IMG/VR virus record: IMGVR_UViG_3300010354_000450
Location: 1 to 28,572 of that record
Length of the DNA stretch: 28,572 bases
Direction: 5' to 3' (one strand)
Source of the DNA: a virus
Part shown: piece by piece, positions 22,502-28,572 of the stretch
Numbering within the stretch: position 1 is the first letter of the stretch
How the letters are laid out: every line of letters begins with the position of its first letter
Program-made: the position numbers and the translations under genes
Notes under the pieces: model-generated
Database searches by the model: none
Told to the model about the DNA's origin: nothing
What the model saw: the letters and a program-made list of their open reading frames with translations, nothing else

Positions 22502-22667
22502 AAACCTTAAAAGAAATAAAAAAATAGAAGCTAATCTGCAATGTGCTACTCAACAACTAGGCAGAGCAAGGTTCAGCATTTTCAATGCTTACACTTGTTT
22601 AGCAAATTGGGTTGTAAAGCCCGAAAGTGTGCCTACTCTGAAAGAGTATGCTAAATAAAGGTTTTTT
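22502..22667 (+). ncRNA. Candidate structured RNA with pseudoknot
   Basis: Folding by eye gives a closing helix AAACCTT (22502-22508) with AAGGTTT (22658-22664). Inside are TCTGC/GCAGA (22535-22539, 22561-22565), AGCATT/AATGCT (22575-22580, 22584-22589), ACACTT/AAGTGT (22591-22596, 22625-22630), GGGTT/AGCCC closing a GTAA (GNRA) tetraloop (22609-22622) and TACTC/GAGTA (22634-22638, 22644-22648). TTTAGCA (22598-22604), in the internal loop, can pair with TGCTAAA (22649-22655) as a pseudoknot. A T-run ends it (22662-22667). The U-G wobble in GGGTT/AGCCC and the GNRA loop both favour the plus strand. No known RNA class is recognised. Base-pairing was judged by eye only. Confidence 0.6.
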
Positions 22668-22774
22668 CAACAAATCTTGTCCTTTGTAATATAGCCATAC
22701 TCAAAGACTTACCCTTTTATTGTAATTTTTTTTTCAAAAAATTCTTTTTTCTTTTGTTTCTTGCCATAAGTATA

Positions 22775-22784
22775 AGATATATAG
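22775..22784 (+). promoter_or_regulatory. Putative phage promoter (AGATATATAG motif)
   Basis: AGATATATAG faces the plus-strand block starting at 22830, 46 nt downstream, and lies upstream of a second, host-type promoter for the same gene. Confidence 0.5.
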
Positions 22785-22791
22785 AATGAGT

Positions 22792-22825
22792 GTTTATTCT
22801 GAATAAACCATAATATTTATCTTTG
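22792..22825 (+). promoter_or_regulatory. Host-type promoter overlapped by a palindromic operator-like site
   Basis: TATCTTTG (22818-22825) is a -7 box 5 nt before ATG 22830, so the mRNA may be leaderless. The -33 position has TTTA (22793-22796) instead of TTTG. GTTTATTCTGAATAAAC (22792-22808) is a 17-bp palindrome symmetric except at its centre, and covers the -33 region, where a bound repressor would block polymerase. Confidence 0.45.
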
Positions 22826-22829
22826 CTCT

Positions 22830-23249
22830 ATGAGCTATAACTTATTTTTAGATGACAAACGAAATCCTAATGATATATGGAATCATCTCAAAAGCCCTGA
22901 ATATGCTGTCTATAATTGGATTATAGTTAAAGACTATAATTCATTTATTGATACTATTCAAGATAATGGGACACCACTTCGTATTTCTTTTGATCATAAT
23001 TTAAGTGACGAACACCTTTTGGAAACAAATACAAAGAAAATACCTTATGATTCGTACAAGGTTAAAACGGGTTTTCATTGTGCTTTATGGCTAATTGAGT
23101 ATTGTTTGGATTTTGAAATACCTCTACCAAAATATAAGGTTCATGCAGAAAAGGGTATCGGCAAGAAAAATATTGAAAATCTACTCGATAATTTTGATAA
23201 ATACCAAAAGTCCCTACAATCAACAAAACCAACAAATAAAAAAAATTGA
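22830..23249 (+). CDS. cREC-like receiver-fold protein (cyclic-phosphate processing type)
   Basis: This 139-residue protein has the motif order of the cREC receiver-like family (cyclic-phosphate processing Receiver domain): NLFLDDKRNP at 4-13 (Asp pair), ISFDHNLSDE at about 52-61, TGFHCALWLIEYC, then PLPKYKVHAEKGIGKKNIENLL. The usual DHDL is DHNL here and the usual HS is HA. The family has been proposed, from gene-neighbourhood analysis, to process cyclic phosphate ends of RNA, and it appears in phages. This fits an anti-host or RNA-repair role but has not been shown here. The ATG lies 5 nt after a -7 box. It is the first gene of the plus-strand run up to 25555. Confidence 0.7.
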   Translation: MSYNLFLDDKRNPNDIWNHLKSPEYAVYNWIIVKDYNSFIDTIQDNGTPLRISFDHNLSDEHLLETNTKKIPYDSYKVKTGFHCALWLIEYCLDFEIPLPKYKVHAEKGIGKKNIENLLDNFDKYQKSLQSTKPTNKKN

Positions 23250-23250
23250 T

Positions 23251-23796
23251 ATGAGAATTAAACCTATAACAGAAGATTACTTCAAAATGAAACAATTATT
23301 TGAAGAATCATTGGAAACTAAATCTATTCAAGATAAATATAAGGTATATGCTGAAATTGATAAACGCTTTGAACAAGCATACACTGATTGTATTTCTATC
23401 ATAAATAGTCAAAATCCTTTTGCTTACTTAATAACAAATCCGAAAGAATTATATGAAGTTCACCTTTTGTATAAGACATTTAATAAAGTAAGAAATAGTA
23501 TTTCTCAATCATCAACTCAGATTCAAAAGGATTTTGAAAAGTATCTTTTTGAAGCAGAGGAACTTGTTGTTGAGATTAGAAACTTATCCGAATCGCTTGC
23601 CGAAACAGGAATGGAACTTGAAACAATCAATGAGTCCAAAGCAAAAGATATAATTAAATTAATCAAAAAAGAAATTATCAATTTCAAGAAATGGATACAA
23701 AAGAAAGTGAAGAAAATGAATCAACTTTACACAATTCTCAAAGCAGATATTGAAATGATTGAAAAGGAAATTCAAAGAGAATTTTCAAGCAAATAA
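23251..23796 (+). CDS. Helical hypothetical protein
   Basis: This 181-residue protein is almost entirely helical and highly charged, starting MRIKPITEDYFKMKQLFEES and ending MNQLYTILKADIEMIEKEIQREF. A basic amphipathic stretch near residue 135-160 (KDIIKLIKKEIINFKKWIQK) resembles the Trp-containing amphipathic stretch near the C-terminus of the proteins at 3353 and 27392, so the three may be distant relatives. I take ATG 23251, one base after the previous stop, over the upstream in-frame start at 23095 that would overlap the cREC gene. The segment NLSESLAET holds L-x-E sites like those of the prohead protease, but it lies deep inside the protein. Function unknown. Confidence 0.65.
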   Translation: MRIKPITEDYFKMKQLFEESLETKSIQDKYKVYAEIDKRFEQAYTDCISIINSQNPFAYLITNPKELYEVHLLYKTFNKVRNSISQSSTQIQKDFEKYLFEAEELVVEIRNLSESLAETGMELETINESKAKDIIKLIKKEIINFKKWIQKKVKKMNQLYTILKADIEMIEKEIQREFSSK

Positions 23797-23806
23797 AATA
23801 TTTACT

Positions 23807-24487
23807 ATGAAAAACATTTTACCATATACATCAAGCATTAACGAACATAAGTCTTCGTACTCTTACACAATAGATTGGAGTCTTTTTGAAGGAGAGATTG
23901 AATATGACTATATTACTGAAGAACTTAAAATTGTTTTCTCAAAGCATGGTGATGATCAAGCAAGCAATTACAAAATCACTCACGAAGAAATTGAAGAAAT
24001 CATTGGCAGAATCTCAAATATGCTAATCAATGCATATAATAGATATGATGATAATATGGAAAAACCAGTTATCTGCACTATTCGTGATAGATCCAAAAAA
24101 ATACCTTTTGAAATCATTACAATCATTGAGAATGATGTTGAAAAGAAGGTAAAAAAGGAGAATGTTGCAATCACAGGTGAGATGTTTAATTATAGTAAGA
24201 TAAAAAAAATTGAAGATGAAGTAATCAATAAAGGACTTCATAGAGAGCGAATTATAGGTGAAAATGGTATGAAAACTGATAATCCTAAACTTGTGTTTGT
24301 AGATTTATTGAAAAGAAAAGAAAGTGAAGGATTAACTTTGGATTCTAAAGACTATGTCTTCAAAGTCATTACTTGTAGAAGAAAAAAAGATTTCATTCCA
24401 AATAGTGCTGGACAAATAGCATTTGATGTTTTTCCCGATAAAGCAGTCAAAATGAATGGTGATGATTTGCGAACAAGTATGATGTAA
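23807..24487 (+). CDS. Hypothetical protein
   Basis: This 226-residue protein starts MKNILPYTSSINEHKSSYSY and mixes strands and helices: SLFEGEIEYDYITEELKIVFSKHG, EEIEEIIGRISNMLINAYN, PFEIITIIENDVEKKVKKEN and DYVFKVITCRRKKDFIPNSAGQ. The start at 23807 is chosen over the in-frame TTG at 23759, which would overlap the previous gene by 38 nt. No family or membrane segment is recognised. It is part of the tightly spaced plus-strand run downstream of the cREC-like gene. Confidence 0.65.
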   Translation: MKNILPYTSSINEHKSSYSYTIDWSLFEGEIEYDYITEELKIVFSKHGDDQASNYKITHEEIEEIIGRISNMLINAYNRYDDNMEKPVICTIRDRSKKIPFEIITIIENDVEKKVKKENVAITGEMFNYSKIKKIEDEVINKGLHRERIIGENGMKTDNPKLVFVDLLKRKESEGLTLDSKDYVFKVITCRRKKDFIPNSAGQIAFDVFPDKAVKMNGDDLRTSMM

Positions 24488-24502
24488 AAAAAACAAAATC
24501 AA

Positions 24503-24955
24503 ATGAAAGAGTTTAGAGAATATCTTGCTGAATCAGTAGAAACAATGGGTGATTCCCTTGAATACATTATGTCCTTACTTGATGAAAAAGGAATTTCATC
24601 ACGATTGCTTCGCTTTGAAAGAGACTCTATTGGTGATTTAACTTCAATTTCTTTTGATGTCAATGATGTATCACCAAAGAAAAGAGAAAGCATTATAGCA
24701 ACACTTCAAAAGCAAGGTTTCAAAACCGCTAGTATAGAGTTTCATGATTGGAATAAATTGTGGACTATTTCTGTTGATAGAATACGAATCCAAAGAAAGA
24801 GTTCTGCTAATACACTTATCAATTCTGTATTTAATGGGATTGTTGAAAGTCCTTCAAAAAGTATTGACATTCAGAAAGATACTGAAAAGAAAAGTATGCT
24901 TGAAAGGATTATAGGTAAAACTTTTCCTAAAAAAGAACAATCACCGAATGGTTAA
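24503..24955 (+). CDS. Small protein with YLAES prohead-targeting-like N-terminus
   Basis: This 150-residue protein begins MKEFREYLAESVETMG, strikingly like the capsid-targeting leader of T4 internal proteins (MKTYQEFIAE), which is cut by gp21 after the Glu. YLAE here also matches the 14-residue repeats of this phage's scaffold. The remainder has a small alpha/beta domain (LTSISFDVNDVSPKKRESIIATLQ, ASIEFHDWNKLWTISVDRIRI) and a basic C-terminus (KKSMLERIIGKTFPKKEQ). A packaged internal protein bound to DNA is a reasonable inference. It overlaps the next gene by 8 nt. Confidence 0.7.
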   Translation: MKEFREYLAESVETMGDSLEYIMSLLDEKGISSRLLRFERDSIGDLTSISFDVNDVSPKKRESIIATLQKQGFKTASIEFHDWNKLWTISVDRIRIQRKSSANTLINSVFNGIVESPSKSIDIQKDTEKKSMLERIIGKTFPKKEQSPNG

Positions 24956-25142
24956 GGATGAACTAAAGCATCAAGCAGAAAAATACATTGAAGTTTTTGA
25001 TTGTATCAAAAACAATTTGTATGACTCCATTAAAGAGCATAGTTGTTTAGAAAAGCAAAAAGAGTGTTTGCTAAAAATTGATATGTTCAATCAAAGTGCT
25101 GAACTTTTGAAAAATATCTTTAATATAAAAGAGAAAGTATGA
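24948..25142 (+). CDS. Small helical hypothetical protein
   Basis: This 64-residue protein is mainly helical and charged (KDELKHQAEKYIEVFDCIKNNL, ECLLKIDMFNQSAELLKNIF) with three cysteines. Its start overlaps the previous gene by 8 nt and its TGA overlaps the next ATG (ATGA), so three genes are translationally coupled. That coupling is the main evidence that such a short frame is a real gene. No family is recognised. Confidence 0.6.
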   Translation: MVKDELKHQAEKYIEVFDCIKNNLYDSIKEHSCLEKQKECLLKIDMFNQSAELLKNIFNIKEKV

Positions 25143-25555
25143 ATAAATACATCAAACTCTATGAAGAATATGTAGAAAATGTTGAAATTTCTTTACAAAG
25201 GGAAATTGATGTAACTATTCGATTTCTTGTAAGAGAAAATGTAAAGACAGAAACTTTGCAAAGAAAGATAGAACAGAGATTTATTGAGAGTATTAAACCC
25301 CCTTTCACCTATTCAGATATAACTTTTTATTCTTTTGACATCGATCATATATCAGATATACCTCTTGGTCAAAATAGATTTGCGTCTGAATATGGAATAA
25401 AAGCTAAATTAGTATTTAATGATGTTGAACTTGATGACTTAACCATAGATAAAATGATCAAAAGAGGAATTACTAGCTTTCTGAAATTAGAGGAAGACTC
25501 ATATTTTCTTGATGATATTGAAAGTTCTACAATCGTTAGTTTGGATTATATTTAA
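25139..25555 (+). CDS. Hypothetical protein with IKLYEEY N-terminal tag
   Basis: This 138-residue protein starts MNKYIKLYEEYVENVE, the third protein in the window with this kind of tag beside those at 3353 and 28150. The rest is alpha/beta: EIDVTIRFLVRENVKTE, FTYSDITFYSFDIDHI and KAKLVFNDVELDDLTIDKM. It is the last gene of its operon. Its TAA overlaps the TAA of the convergent terminase gene within a shared TTAA, so no terminator separates them. A virion-packaged protein is inferred only from the tag. Confidence 0.65.
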   Translation: MNKYIKLYEEYVENVEISLQREIDVTIRFLVRENVKTETLQRKIEQRFIESIKPPFTYSDITFYSFDIDHISDIPLGQNRFASEYGIKAKLVFNDVELDDLTIDKMIKRGITSFLKLEEDSYFLDDIESSTIVSLDYI

Positions 25556-27333
25556 GAACGCATCATTTTGTAAATATCACCCATATTCTTCATACTCATA
25601 GGATTATCGCTCATCATATTTTCAAGTTTATTGTTAATCTCTTTTTTGTATCGTTCTTGAACACCATCATCCCATATATCACTTACACAATCAGGAAAAA
25701 CAGCAGACTTAAAAAACGCCATCAGATTTACACAACTCATAGCACAATCATCATGACCTCTTTCATTTGAGTATGTCCCAGCTTCATTGACACCGAAAGT
25801 TGTAAATTCAGCAATGGTTGTATCATGAGTTAAAATAATTCTTCTAGCTCTGAAAAAAGGTCTGAAATCTTCACAATATATTCGTTTAAGTTGATTGTTG
25901 AGTTTTATTCCAGGTTTGAAAATTTTATCTTCGGATTTATGTTTTGTTGTAACAAATAGTTCAGAGAAAAACTCTTCATGTTGAGCCATTAACTCCAAGA
26001 AGTAATTTCCATTGTAGTTCATTTCAAGAACTATCTTAACTCTTTCTTCCCCTAAAATGTCATAGATAACTGCGTTAGTGATTTTTACAAAGTCTGAAAT
26101 AGAAACTGTATTGGATCTGAATATTCCAACTTGCTTTAATCCAAAGAAATCTATCTCACCTTGATACATTTTATGTCTTCTCATAGCACCCATACTCATA
26201 GGAACTAATTGAAATATATTTAGAATGGTGTAATCTCTGTTAGCTCCTTCAGCCAAATCGATTGAAACCACAAAAAAGCGTTTTCCTTGTCGAAATCTTC
26301 CATTGTTATCTTTGTAATCAAATTGAAATGTAGTGTCCCAAGTCAAGTCTTTGTAATTTAAGTCCTGATCATGTAGTGTTTCAATTTCTCTAAATTCATA
26401 TTTATGTTCACATCTCTTTGCAAATTGAATAGATTGTCCATCTAAAAGGAATGAAGAACTTGCAACGAACTGATTACCGAACTCTTGATTAAATGCCTCT
26501 TCACTACCTAAATCTTCAATCCATTTTTGTTTCCACGCTTCATCTCTACCTGGAACTTGCCACCAATCAACTCGTAAAGGAGTAAACCCACTTTTCTTCT
26601 TTATAGCGTTATCATAAATCTCGTAGAAAAGATTTAGTCCATTTGCAGTTGATGTAATTAACATCTTTGAGTCTTTGATAGAAGAAAGTGTAGGTAGAAT
26701 AGATTTATAGAATGACCTTGCTATTTTTTCAGGAATATGAGCAAACTCATCAGCAAAGATAACATCAAAGGTAAAACCGATAGCAGGGGTTTCCGTGCAC
26801 GCCTCAGCAAATATTCGGCAACCGTTGTCAAAAGCCATTCGACCTATATTATTGACTTTAACACCTGGTTTCATATAAAAGGGTAAATGACGCAGAATTG
26901 TCTTTGTTTTATCTAATATCTCTTCAGATGTTGCTCGTTTATTTGCAATTACAAGAACATTCTTATCCAAATGAAAACAGATATACCAAGCAAGAAATAT
27001 ACATGTCGTTATAGTTTTTCCGATTTGTCTTGAAGCCAAGAACACGACACGATCATTTTCAGCATATGCTTTGATAACTTGTTCTTGATAGTCACGAAGT
27101 CGTATTTTCTCAACACCATTATCAGTCTTCGAAAAGCAGTAATTGTTGGCAAAATAGAGAATGTCTTTTTGACATCTGACTATTTCTTCAAGTTCAGATT
27201 GGTCATATTCAAATGCTATATTAGCACCTCTCCAATCGGTGTCTCCTTCTGCAAATGGATTTTGTCTTGGCATACTATCACCATTGGTGATACTTTCCAT
27301 TAAATCTATTACTGCTTTTGTGCTCCAAGCCAT
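25552..27333 (-). CDS. Terminase large subunit, T4 gp17-like
   Basis: This 593-residue protein is the ATP-driven DNA-packaging motor and headful nuclease. The N-terminal ATPase has Walker A SRQIGKT (101-107), Walker B VIFADE (191-196) and the coupling motif TSTANG (about 228-232). A preceding RDYQEQVI (80-87) fits the adenine-binding Q motif. The C-terminal RNase H-like nuclease has SIDLAEG (Asp359), VLEMNYNG (Glu437) and GHDDCAMS (Asp528/529), the expected metal ligands. Length agrees with T4 gp17 (610 residues). It is alone on the minus strand between two plus-strand blocks. No small terminase subunit or portal is visible here. It would dock on the portal of the prohead built from the capsid genes at 8-12 kb. 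Confidence 0.95.
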   Translation of the reverse strand: MAWSTKAVIDLMESITNGDSMPRQNPFAEGDTDWRGANIAFEYDQSELEEIVRCQKDILYFANNYCFSKTDNGVEKIRLRDYQEQVIKAYAENDRVVFLASRQIGKTITTCIFLAWYICFHLDKNVLVIANKRATSEEILDKTKTILRHLPFYMKPGVKVNNIGRMAFDNGCRIFAEACTETPAIGFTFDVIFADEFAHIPEKIARSFYKSILPTLSSIKDSKMLITSTANGLNLFYEIYDNAIKKKSGFTPLRVDWWQVPGRDEAWKQKWIEDLGSEEAFNQEFGNQFVASSSFLLDGQSIQFAKRCEHKYEFREIETLHDQDLNYKDLTWDTTFQFDYKDNNGRFRQGKRFFVVSIDLAEGANRDYTILNIFQLVPMSMGAMRRHKMYQGEIDFFGLKQVGIFRSNTVSISDFVKITNAVIYDILGEERVKIVLEMNYNGNYFLELMAQHEEFFSELFVTTKHKSEDKIFKPGIKLNNQLKRIYCEDFRPFFRARRIILTHDTTIAEFTTFGVNEAGTYSNERGHDDCAMSCVNLMAFFKSAVFPDCVSDIWDDGVQERYKKEINNKLENMMSDNPMSMKNMGDIYKMMRS

Positions 27334-27360
27334 AAATATCTGATTTTGTTGAGTATATAG

Positions 27361-27370
27361 AGATATATAC
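27361..27370 (+). promoter_or_regulatory. Putative phage promoter (AGATATATAC motif)
   Basis: AGATATATAC lies 22 nt before ATG 27392. On the other strand CTCTATATACTC (27364-27353), a weaker variant, faces the terminase gene, so the gap may hold divergent promoters. Confidence 0.5.
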
Positions 27371-27391
27371 CATTGAAAAATAATTTGTTCT

Positions 27392-28153
27392 ATGAAAAAG
27401 CATATTCAATCATTCAAATCTCCGCTTCTATCTGTAAATGAAGATGATGCCAAAGCAACGCAATCGAAACTTTTTCTTGATCCAGAAGAAGCTGAAAAAA
27501 TTGCATTGAAGAATAAAGAGATTGTCAAATCTGCGATCGGTGAAAGACTCGAAAAGAAACTTGTTTCTTATTGGGAAACAACAAAGAAGATGGAGCAGAA
27601 TATCTTGTCTTTGAAAAACCTTATGGAAGAAGGATATAAAACGATGCTTAAAGACATAGAAACTGCTATTGAAGAAATGCAAAAGCATGGGATAGAAATT
27701 AAAGCAGGTAATATTGAATTTGACAATATAGTATTGAAGATTTCAGAAAAACAGAAAATGTATAATTTGACTGATGCCGATAAGTTGAAATTGTATGAAA
27801 TGATGGAAGAACTTGAAGAAGCTAAAATGGATGCAATTAGAAGATATGCTCGTTCTTACAATATCATTAATGAATACTTTGAATATGCTGAAATGGGATT
27901 ATTTTTCAAGGTTAGTCCAGGTTCAGAAAGAGCAAAAGAACCATATTTCAGACATATGGAAATTAAATCTGATGTTTCAGAGTCAGTTGATTTAGGCGGA
28001 AAAATTCAGAATGTCATTACCAAAGTAGTTCGTTTTTTGAAAAATGCTTGGGGAAGCGTAAAGAAATATGGTGCTTCATTTGGTATTGAACAAAGTATTT
28101 CTGAATATAAAACAAAACTTGCAGAAGCTAAAACTTTGGTTGATAGTCTATGA
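27392..28153 (+). CDS. Helical hypothetical protein upstream of ankyrin gene
   Basis: This 253-residue protein starts MKKHIQSFKSPLLSVNED and is dominated by long charged helices (coiled coil about 30-150, for example ERLEKKLVSYWETTKKMEQNI and DKLKLYEMMEELEEAKMDAI). A compact piece follows (YFEYAEMGLFFKVSPGSERAK), then an amphipathic basic region (ITKVVRFLKNAWGSVKKYG). The C-terminal layout resembles the proteins at 3353-4024 and 23251-23796, suggesting a virion protein family expanded in this phage. Its TGA overlaps the ATG of the ankyrin gene (ATGA), so they are co-translated. Function unknown. Confidence 0.68.
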   Translation: MKKHIQSFKSPLLSVNEDDAKATQSKLFLDPEEAEKIALKNKEIVKSAIGERLEKKLVSYWETTKKMEQNILSLKNLMEEGYKTMLKDIETAIEEMQKHGIEIKAGNIEFDNIVLKISEKQKMYNLTDADKLKLYEMMEELEEAKMDAIRRYARSYNIINEYFEYAEMGLFFKVSPGSERAKEPYFRHMEIKSDVSESVDLGGKIQNVITKVVRFLKNAWGSVKKYGASFGIEQSISEYKTKLAEAKTLVDSL

Positions 28154-28572
28154 AACATATAAAGTTATTTGAGAACTACTTTGAAGATGAAGAATGGAAT
28201 AGACTTTTGCCTTATTTCACAATGAGTCAGAGTGAGAGGGATGAACTTTTCTTTGATGAAGTAAAGAAAGATGAGCCGAACTTACAAGTGATTGAGGACT
28301 TGCTTGATACACAGCTTGTAGATCCAAATCTGAGGGATGAAGATCAACAAACTCCTTTGCATATGGCGGCACTATGGGATAGCCTAGCCGTTGCTGAGCT
28401 ATTGCTTGATAGAGTAGCAGACTACGAGGCGAGGGATTATATTCAACGAACTCCTTTGCATATGGCGGCACTATGGGATAGCCGAGCCGTTGCAGAACTA
28501 TTGCTTGATAGAGGAGCAAAAATTGATGTGAGAGATGAATATCAACAAACTCCTTTGCATAAGGCGGCATAT
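28150..28572 (+). CDS. Ankyrin-repeat protein with IKLFENY tag, cut by the window edge
   Basis: The frame runs 141 codons from ATG 28150 to the window edge with no stop. Residues 1-9 (MKHIKLFEN) match the tag of the proteins at 3353 and 25139. An acidic helical linker follows (EVKKDEPNLQVIEDLLD), then at least two complete and one partial ankyrin repeats of 33 residues with the signature QQTPLHMAALWDS-x-AVAELLLDRGA. Ankyrin repeats bind proteins. They are common in proteins aimed at host targets but uncommon in tailed phages. The tag plus ankyrin combination suggests a protein carried in the particle and delivered into the cell. It is coupled by ATGA to the helical gene upstream. The C-terminus, and so any effector domain, is outside the window. 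Confidence 0.82.
   Translation, partial: MKHIKLFENYFEDEEWNRLLPYFTMSQSERDELFFDEVKKDEPNLQVIEDLLDTQLVDPNLRDEDQQTPLHMAALWDSLAVAELLLDRVADYEARDYIQRTPLHMAALWDSRAVAELLLDRGAKIDVRDEYQQTPLHKAAY
28345..28572 (+). repeat. 99-bp tandem repeats (ankyrin)
   Basis: Repeat units begin at 28345, 28444 and 28543, exactly 99 bp (33 codons) apart. The first two units are nearly identical through their first ~75 bp and diverge in the rest, so amplification was recent. The base composition is visibly less AT-rich than the surrounding genes, suggesting recent acquisition. Confidence 0.9.

Larger units (their letters stand above)
22167..22829. other. 663-nt non-coding hub between divergent gene blocks
   Basis: This is the only gene-free stretch over 300 nt. 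From left to right it holds a T-rich segment with a perfect DnaA box, an array of hairpins ending in a T-run, a candidate structured RNA ending in a T-run, a T-rich tract, an AGATATATAG motif, a palindrome and a Bacteroidota-type -7 box. It separates a 14-kb minus-strand block from a plus-strand block. An origin of replication or a regulatory-RNA locus are the leading ideas. Confidence 0.6.

Noticed and set aside
22541-22654. A 37-codon plus-strand frame starting MCYSTTRQSK inside the structured RNA
   Set aside because: It has no ribosome site, unusual Cys-rich composition, and its bases are accounted for by the helices. Chance is more likely, though a leader peptide is not excluded.
22350-22680. 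tRNA, tmRNA or group I intron in the non-coding hub
   Set aside because: No acceptor stem with T-arm GGTTCRA in the right place, no tmRNA tag frame and no convincing group I P7/R-S elements were found.
28217-28570. 117-codon minus-strand frame at the window end
   Set aside because: It is the antisense shadow of the ankyrin repeats, whose plus-strand frame has the TPLHMAA signature and coupled start.

Overview
The window looks like part of a large, AT-rich, tailed-phage genome of the T4-like (myovirus) type. The hallmark genes are a gp23-type major capsid protein, a gp21-type prohead protease fused to a scaffold, a gp17-type large terminase, PhoH, a GH24 lysozyme and a collagen-like fibre protein. 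Several things point to a Bacteroidota host: sites matching the Bacteroidota housekeeping promoter (TTTG, about 19-21 nt, TAnnTTTG), a fibronectin-III domain of the style common in that phylum, and A-rich leaders. No rRNA, tRNA, transposon, integrase or CRISPR array was seen.

Layout. 1-2513 (minus): an edge-truncated gene, a glycosyltransferase, an unknown gene and a full type-I-like DnaJ. 2592-3308 (plus): a metallopeptidase with a probably leaderless mRNA. 3353-4303 (minus): two small unknown genes. 4427-8123 (plus): FN3 protein, PhoH, a membrane/coiled-coil protein, a holin-like protein and an unknown gene. 8192-22166 (minus): capsid protein, protease-scaffold fusion, lysozyme, a small membrane protein, a glycosyltransferase cluster, a cytosine-C5-methyltransferase homologue that has lost its catalytic Pro-Cys, a zinc protein, the collagen-like fibre and several unknown or membrane proteins. 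22167-22829: a non-coding hub. 22830-25555 (plus): a cREC-like receiver protein and five small genes. 25552-27333 (minus): terminase. 27392 to the end (plus): a helical protein and an ankyrin-repeat protein running off the window.

Transcription. A motif AGATATATA(C/G) and close variants recurs in gene-free gaps, each time oriented toward the next gene and several times just after a terminator hairpin. It is a good candidate for the phage's own (late or middle) promoter. Host-type promoters form a second class.

Capsid biology. The protease-scaffold polypeptide carries 14 tandem 14-residue repeats, most containing L/I/V-A-E, which resembles the L/I-x-E cleavage rule of T4 gp21. The capsid protein and a small protein have similar sites near their N-termini. 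Three proteins, including the ankyrin protein, share an N-terminal tag of the form K-[LI]-K-L-[FY]-E-[EN]-[FY], a possible capsid-targeting tag for proteins packaged and injected with the DNA.

The most promising undescribed items are: (i) a 22502-22667 RNA that folds by eye into six helices plus a seven-base-pair pseudoknot and ends in a T-run, next to a perfect DnaA box and a hairpin array; (ii) the tetradecad scaffold; (iii) the shared N-terminal tag; and (iv) the methyltransferase homologue with its PCQ motif replaced by DIQ, beside four glycosyltransferases.
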